Source: Isochrysis galbana
Lineage: Eukaryota > Haptophyta > Isochrysidales > Isochrysidaceae
Length of the DNA: 64,000 bases
Direction: 5' to 3'
Assembly (NCBI GenBank): GCA_018136815.1
Contig: CM030936.1
Coordinates: 6,659,505-6,723,504, forward strand
A program made the translations under genes and the position numbers. This document shows positions 59,993 to 64,000 of this stretch, piece by piece (position 1 is the first letter of the stretch; each line of letters starts with the position of its first letter). The notes below the pieces were generated by a model. That model worked only from the letters and a program-made list of their open reading frames with translations. It was not told the origin of the DNA and ran no database searches.

Positions 59993-61926
59993 TCATGAAG
60001 AATATCGCCTCGCTGTTGGCGTGACAATGAGCGCCGAAGCGACACATAGGGCCCGCGTACCTCCAACAATGACGTATACGGCCTCGAGGGGAGCCGGCAA
60101 GTCGTGCACGGCGGCGCCCCGACGCAACCATGCCGCCTCCTCGTCGCTGACTGCCTCCGCGGCATCAGCACCCGAGCAGTACCTTTCTCGCCGCAGTGTG
60201 CGAGCTGAGAGCGCCATTTGGCGCATCGCAGCGGCCCGCTGGCGATGCGCAAGGATGACTGGGATAGCCGTCTGGTCGACGAGCACGCGGACGGATAGGG
60301 CGGCCAATGGCTGCGGAGCGTCGCTAGAACTGGACGGGCCTGCTCCCTCCGCCTGCATGCGGCTGGTCAACAATACCACGGGTGGGCGCACCACGCCAAG
60401 AGAGCCGGCACGCACTCGGCGGCGCCGCGCTGGGCCCGCAGGCGGAGCAATGGCAAACTTGACAACCAGATCGCCTCTTGCGCATAAACCCTTTGGCGGC
60501 GAACCGCGCAGCGGCATGCCGCGACCGGGCACAATTGCCGCACCTACTCCCGAGCTGTCAAAGGGGAAAGCGAGGCGGTGAGAGCAAGCAAGCACGCTCA
60601 GCTAGCGCGACAGCGAGTGCGGATGAGCGCGCTCAGTCGCCCAGTGCATCGATCGGAGGAGTAACCAAATGGGCCTGCGGCGTGCGCATGAGAGTGCTAC
60701 GGACAAACATCGTTGCCTCGCAAGCCGATGCAGGTCCTTACCGGTCGAACCCAAGGTAGGCCGCCAAGGTGTTGCCGCATGCGAGGGCTGGTCTGCCATC
60801 GATGGACTTGACCAGACAGCAGTAAAAGAGGCTCTCGGCAGGCACGCCCGACGGCTTACCCTTGAGGTTACCCTCACCCCTGAGTACATGGGCTCGATGG
60901 GCAGCTCAGTGGCGCCGGACGGCTCAGCCACGATGGGAGCACGAGGGGCGCACGCGTGCTGTCAAAGAGCGGCCAGTGGCGGTACTTGCCCTACCTGTCA
61001 TAGACCCACAGGTCGTCCCCCATCCTTGTGAATACGTCGTGCTCGGTGACCTTGAGTACGAACACGAGGTCGGCGCGGCCGCCAGGTCCGACGTCGCCCT
61101 GATTCCGATGCCAGTAGGTGGCACCTTCCTGTTCGCCGCGATTGACCTGCGGCCGCCGAGGCAAGCGCAAGGGCAGGGTCAAGTGCCGAGGCAAATGCGG
61201 CTAGGCGCAAGGGGGCCGTACGCGCGTGCCAGCCACCTTGATGCTGAAGAGCTCCTCCTTCTCCTTGCGCTCCCACTGCGTGCCCACAAAGTAGGAGCGC
61301 GAGAAGGGCACATTGAGCTTGACACCCTTGTAGATCTGCTCGATCGTGACGTGCACGTCGACGCACGTGGGCGGCGGCTTGTCGCACTTGCCCGCGTCCG
61401 CGAGCCCTGCGTCGTCGGCCGCGGCGCGCTTGTCGCGCTGGTGGTCGTACACGTGGCGCGTCGGCAGGTCGCTCAGGATCTCGAAGGCTTCGACCACCGC
61501 AAAGTAGCGTTCGCGCGCCTGATCAAGCTCGGCAGCACTCTTTCCCGCCTGCTTGTCCGGGTGCAGCTGAAGCGAGAGCGCCTTGAATGCGGCGCGAATC
61601 TCATTCTCGGATGCGAACTCGGAGACGTCGAGCCTCGCGTAGTAGTCCTCGTACCTGTCAAACGCCCTGAGCTTTGCGTAGCTCAGTTCGATCGCATCTG
61701 GTCGGTAGCTCGGGTCACGCTTTCGTCGCTCTTCCTCACGAGCCCTCGCCTTCTCAGCCTCCTTGGCGAGTGCGGCCAGAAGCTTCTTCTGAATCTCAGG
61801 AGAGATGGGAGGAGAGCGGCGGGGCGGAGCCGCTGGCGGTGTGTAGAGGCTCACGCCAGCGCTCTGCTGCTTGCGGGCAAAAGAAGCGTCGTAGAGCTGC
61901 ACTGCGTGCTTCGGTAGGGCGGGCAT
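59993..61926 (-). CDS. J-domain (DnaJ/HSP40) protein, at least four exons
   Basis: Exons 61926-61237, 61146-60995, 60879-60742 and 60554-59993 keep phase (0, 2, 2) with GT-AG introns and would give 513 residues if the last exon runs to its stop. A basic N-terminal helix precedes the J domain (about 93-165), which has the HPD tripeptide (LSLQLHPDKQAG). There is no Gly/Phe region or zinc finger. The DnaJ C-terminal fold follows (DVHVTIEQIYKGVKLNVPF, NQGDVGPGGRADLVFVLKV with DVFTRMGDDLWVYD, and GRGMPLRGSPPKGLCARGDL with VVKFAIAPP). This is the type II layout, a cochaperone that stimulates HSP70. After it an unrecognised region begins (VRVLVDQTAIPVILAHRQRA), suggesting a fusion. Exon 3 is the least certain. 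A CT (coding strand) microsatellite lies just upstream of the ATG. Confidence 0.8.
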
Positions 61927-62169
61927 CCTTGGCGGGTGGGGTGGGGTTGGGTGTGTGGGGAAGAGAGAGAGAGAGAGAGAGAAGAGAGAAGGGAGGAGAG
62001 AGGGTGGGGGAAGGGGTGGGGGGGAAGGGGATGCGGGAGAGATGCGAGAGGAGGGGAGGGCCGGGGGGGGGGGGGGGGGAACCAGAAATAGAATCGGAGG
62101 GATAGGCGAGATAGAGAGAGAGGTGGGAAAGCCACGCGGAGAAAAAAAAACCGCACCCCAGCCCGCATT

Positions 62170-62312
62170 GGCGGAGCCATGACGGCAGGAGATAGATAGG
62201 CATAGGAGATAGGAGATAGGAGATAGGAGATAGGAGATAGGTGGGAAGCCATGACGGCAAAAGAGGGGAGGGAGTCGGCGCGCGCTCCATGCCCCTGTCG
62301 TTGTAGCGATAG
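62170..62312 (-). mobile_element. MERAP 5' leader fragment (locus E) with GGAGATA repeats
   Basis: On the minus strand, hairpin CTATCG-CTACAA-CGACAG (one G-T pair) at 62312-62295 lies four bases before ATG 62290, opening MERAPTPSPLLPSWLPTYLL. Downstream the sequence falls into six or so copies of a 7-bp GGAGATA repeat (plus strand, about 62190-62240), flanked by two copies of AGCCATGACGGCA. Only the 5' end of the element is present, about 250 bp upstream of the J-protein start. Confidence 0.65.
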
Positions 62313-62319
62313 TTGGGAA

Positions 62320-63458
62320 GGACACACTGAGGTGCACTGTGTAGTGTGTGTGTAAGGTGTAAGGTTGTCCTAGATCCTAGACCACGTAGCACGTAGCACG
62401 CAGTGAAACGATTCAAGTAACTTTGTACCGTCTTTGTCTTTGACATTGGACAACAAAAGACGAAAGAGACGGAGGAAACGCGTGAATAGAGGGAGAAAAG
62501 GAGACTGCGACGTGAGATGACAGCGATGACAACGAAAGAGGAACGGAGGCAACGACGTGAGAGAGGCGCGTCCCGGCACAAGTAGGTTGGGGAAATGGAA
62601 ATGGTCGAACACGACATTGCGTCCGATATTCAAACCTTTTGACCGTTTGAACCAATTATATTGTCAATTGCCGCATCCGCATCCGCGAGAATCGATCTTG
62701 TAGTCTACCGTCTACATCTACTCATCGGTAGCATATCGAATTGCATTTTTTTGATGTGCGTGCGCGTCCCACGAGCACGGCAAGAACGCGGGCGGCAACA
62801 ACGGCAAAAGCAAATTGATTAGAAGCGCCCGAATCCTAGTTGATTTGCGACGGGCCAAGCTACAACAACAACAGCGTTACAAGACTTGTCGAAGGTCAAC
62901 TCACAACAACCACACGCACGTGCTCACCTTCCTTGCCGTGACACGAGAAGCGGCTGATGTGAGTGACACGAGTGCATCCATGCCCTTTAGGTGGCGGTAG
63001 GCGTTCTCGAGAAGCGAGCCGATGTGCAAGCAGGCATTGCTCGAATATCGATCGTTGCAAGTTGTTGCACCCTTGCAGGCCGATCAGCTCCAAAATTCAT
63101 TGGCGCACGCGTTAAATCGACGGTGTGGTCGTGCCTGGTCGCGCGATGCCGTATTTGCAGCCAAGAACGGCCCACCGCTGCCACCCGCATTCCAAAGTCA
63201 TGCACCGCCGCAAGCTCGCGTTCACGCGACGGAAAGCGGTGAGCGCCAACATCGCGATTCTAGGTCAGATTCCGCAACACAAAGAGAGCTTCTTTGCCAT
63301 GAGCACATGCTGCTCAGCTACGTCTCCTCCTTTGTCCCTAGCATCATCCATACGTGCAGTCGGGAGATTTGCGGGTGCTTCAGGTTGAGAAACAGGCGCG
63401 GGGGCAACGCACCCGCCATCCACGCCAATTGCAGGTCGGCTGGCACGTGCGCATCGCC
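62320..63458. other. Intergenic, nothing firm
   Basis: A plus frame near 63190-63310 (RRKLAFTRRKAVSANIAILG) looks possibly coding but has no recognised motif or clear splice context. Otherwise nothing was identified. Confidence 0.3.
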
Positions 63459-64000
63459 TCAAAGCATCTCGACTGGAGCGTCCGCAACAGCGCGTCTCCA
63501 ACCTCTGCTCCCCGACCTATCCGCCTCGGAGGCAAGTGTTCCCTCAGGTACATCGACTACGACGGCGCTGGCGCTGCCCGACCTGGCGTCACTCTCGTCA
63601 TCAACGTCGTCGCCATCGCCGCGTACATTGCCATCGTCCCACGTCGGCACGCCTGCTTCAGCTGCGCGCACACCCGTCGCGTCCGACGGCCCCGTGCCTG
63701 CCAGCAGCGCTCGCGCGCCGGTGCCGTCAGTTCTCGCTCGCGTCGCCGCCACCGAGCTCCTCGTAGCACCTGTGGCCGCACTGGCTCGAGGGCCGACCGA
63801 TTGGCCGGGGCCTCCGACCAAGCCATCGAAGAAGCGGCTCAAGACGCCCCATGGCGTATCCGCGACCGCTGTCGCCGGGCCGCGTGAGCGCAGCGGGGCG
63901 CCCTGGGCGGCGAGGGTCTTCCTCGCGAGCACCGCCGCCTCTATCCGCCGGACGGCTGCCTTTCGGCGGGCGTTCGAGTAGTGCTTCACGAGCTTCGCAC
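63459..64000 (-). CDS. Partial coding region entering from the right edge, unknown
   Basis: The minus frame is open to the window edge and reads a basic helix (KLVKHYSNARRKAAVRRIEA), then TPWGVLSRFFDGLVGG and a low-complexity Ala/Gly/Ser/Asp tail ending at 63459. GC at third positions is high, as in the other host genes. No ATG is present, so the start lies beyond 64000. The opposite strand is also open but has poorer residue use. No family was recognised. Confidence 0.45.
   Translation of the reverse strand, partial: AKLVKHYSNARRKAAVRRIEAAVLARKTLAAQGAPLRSRGPATAVADTPWGVLSRFFDGLVGGPGQSVGPRASAATGATRSSVAATRARTDGTGARALLAGTGPSDATGVRAAEAGVPTWDDGNVRGDGDDVDDESDARSGSASAVVVDVPEGTLASEADRSGSRGWRRAVADAPVEML

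Overview
The window looks like nuclear DNA of a unicellular eukaryote, most likely an alga. Genes are GC-rich at third codon positions and interrupted by short introns (44 to about 700 nt, GT-AG). They are separated by very long GA/CT and CA microsatellites, poly-G/C runs and many nested transposable elements. One small protein begins with a signal peptide followed by an Ala/Arg-rich, transit-like stretch, as in algae with secondary plastids. No sequence here fixes the species, so lineage is inference only.

Layout. 1-5 kb: a 67-bp minisatellite, then a membrane protein with GYGPAK repeats (1307-2349, minus). 4-7.6 kb: hAT transposon debris (two C-terminal domains, a BED finger), an LRR fragment and a 433-bp MITE. 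8.1-9.2 kb: a three-exon UMP1/POMP proteasome maturation factor. 10.6-16.3 kb: a MULE-like MITE, a membrane RING-H2 protein, a long inverted repeat, a solo LTR, about 500 bp of GA repeat and an F-box-like protein. 17.2-19.1 kb: a hAT element with perfect 8-bp target duplications, splitting a small CarD/tudor-like ORF. 20-28 kb: an ankyrin exon and two mitochondrial carriers (one resolved into four exons). 31-32 kb: a two-exon MEMO1 homologue. 33.2-35.9 kb: a composite DNA transposon holding a retroelement fragment. 40.2-52.6 kb: a stack of retroelements (young Copia, Gypsy RNase H remnant, a second Copia split by an endonuclease element). 53.4-54.7 kb: a three-exon single-TM protein. 57.8-61.9 kb: a Cys-rich protein, unresolved exons and a J-domain protein. 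The window ends inside another minus-strand coding region.

The main unexplained system is a retroelement-like family whose best copy (47070-49935) encodes an intact-looking EEP/AP endonuclease and a C-terminal reverse-transcriptase-type zinc-binding domain but no reverse transcriptase. A second copy (33848-35749) lacks reverse transcriptase at the same place. In an 88-codon stretch the two differ by 30 synonymous and 8 amino-acid-changing codons. Five loci carry a matching 5' leader, in which a small hairpin of changing sequence sits a few bases before the start of a MERAP-type ORF. Several loci share a conserved 3' region, and three of these show AAGA plus a T-run at the end.

The host genes do not form one pathway. 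UMP1, the RING protein, the F-box-like protein and the J-protein all relate to protein turnover or folding, but they are scattered and their proximity is probably incidental. Exon boundaries were read by hand from GT-AG signals and phase. I saw no convincing tRNA, rRNA or CRISPR.
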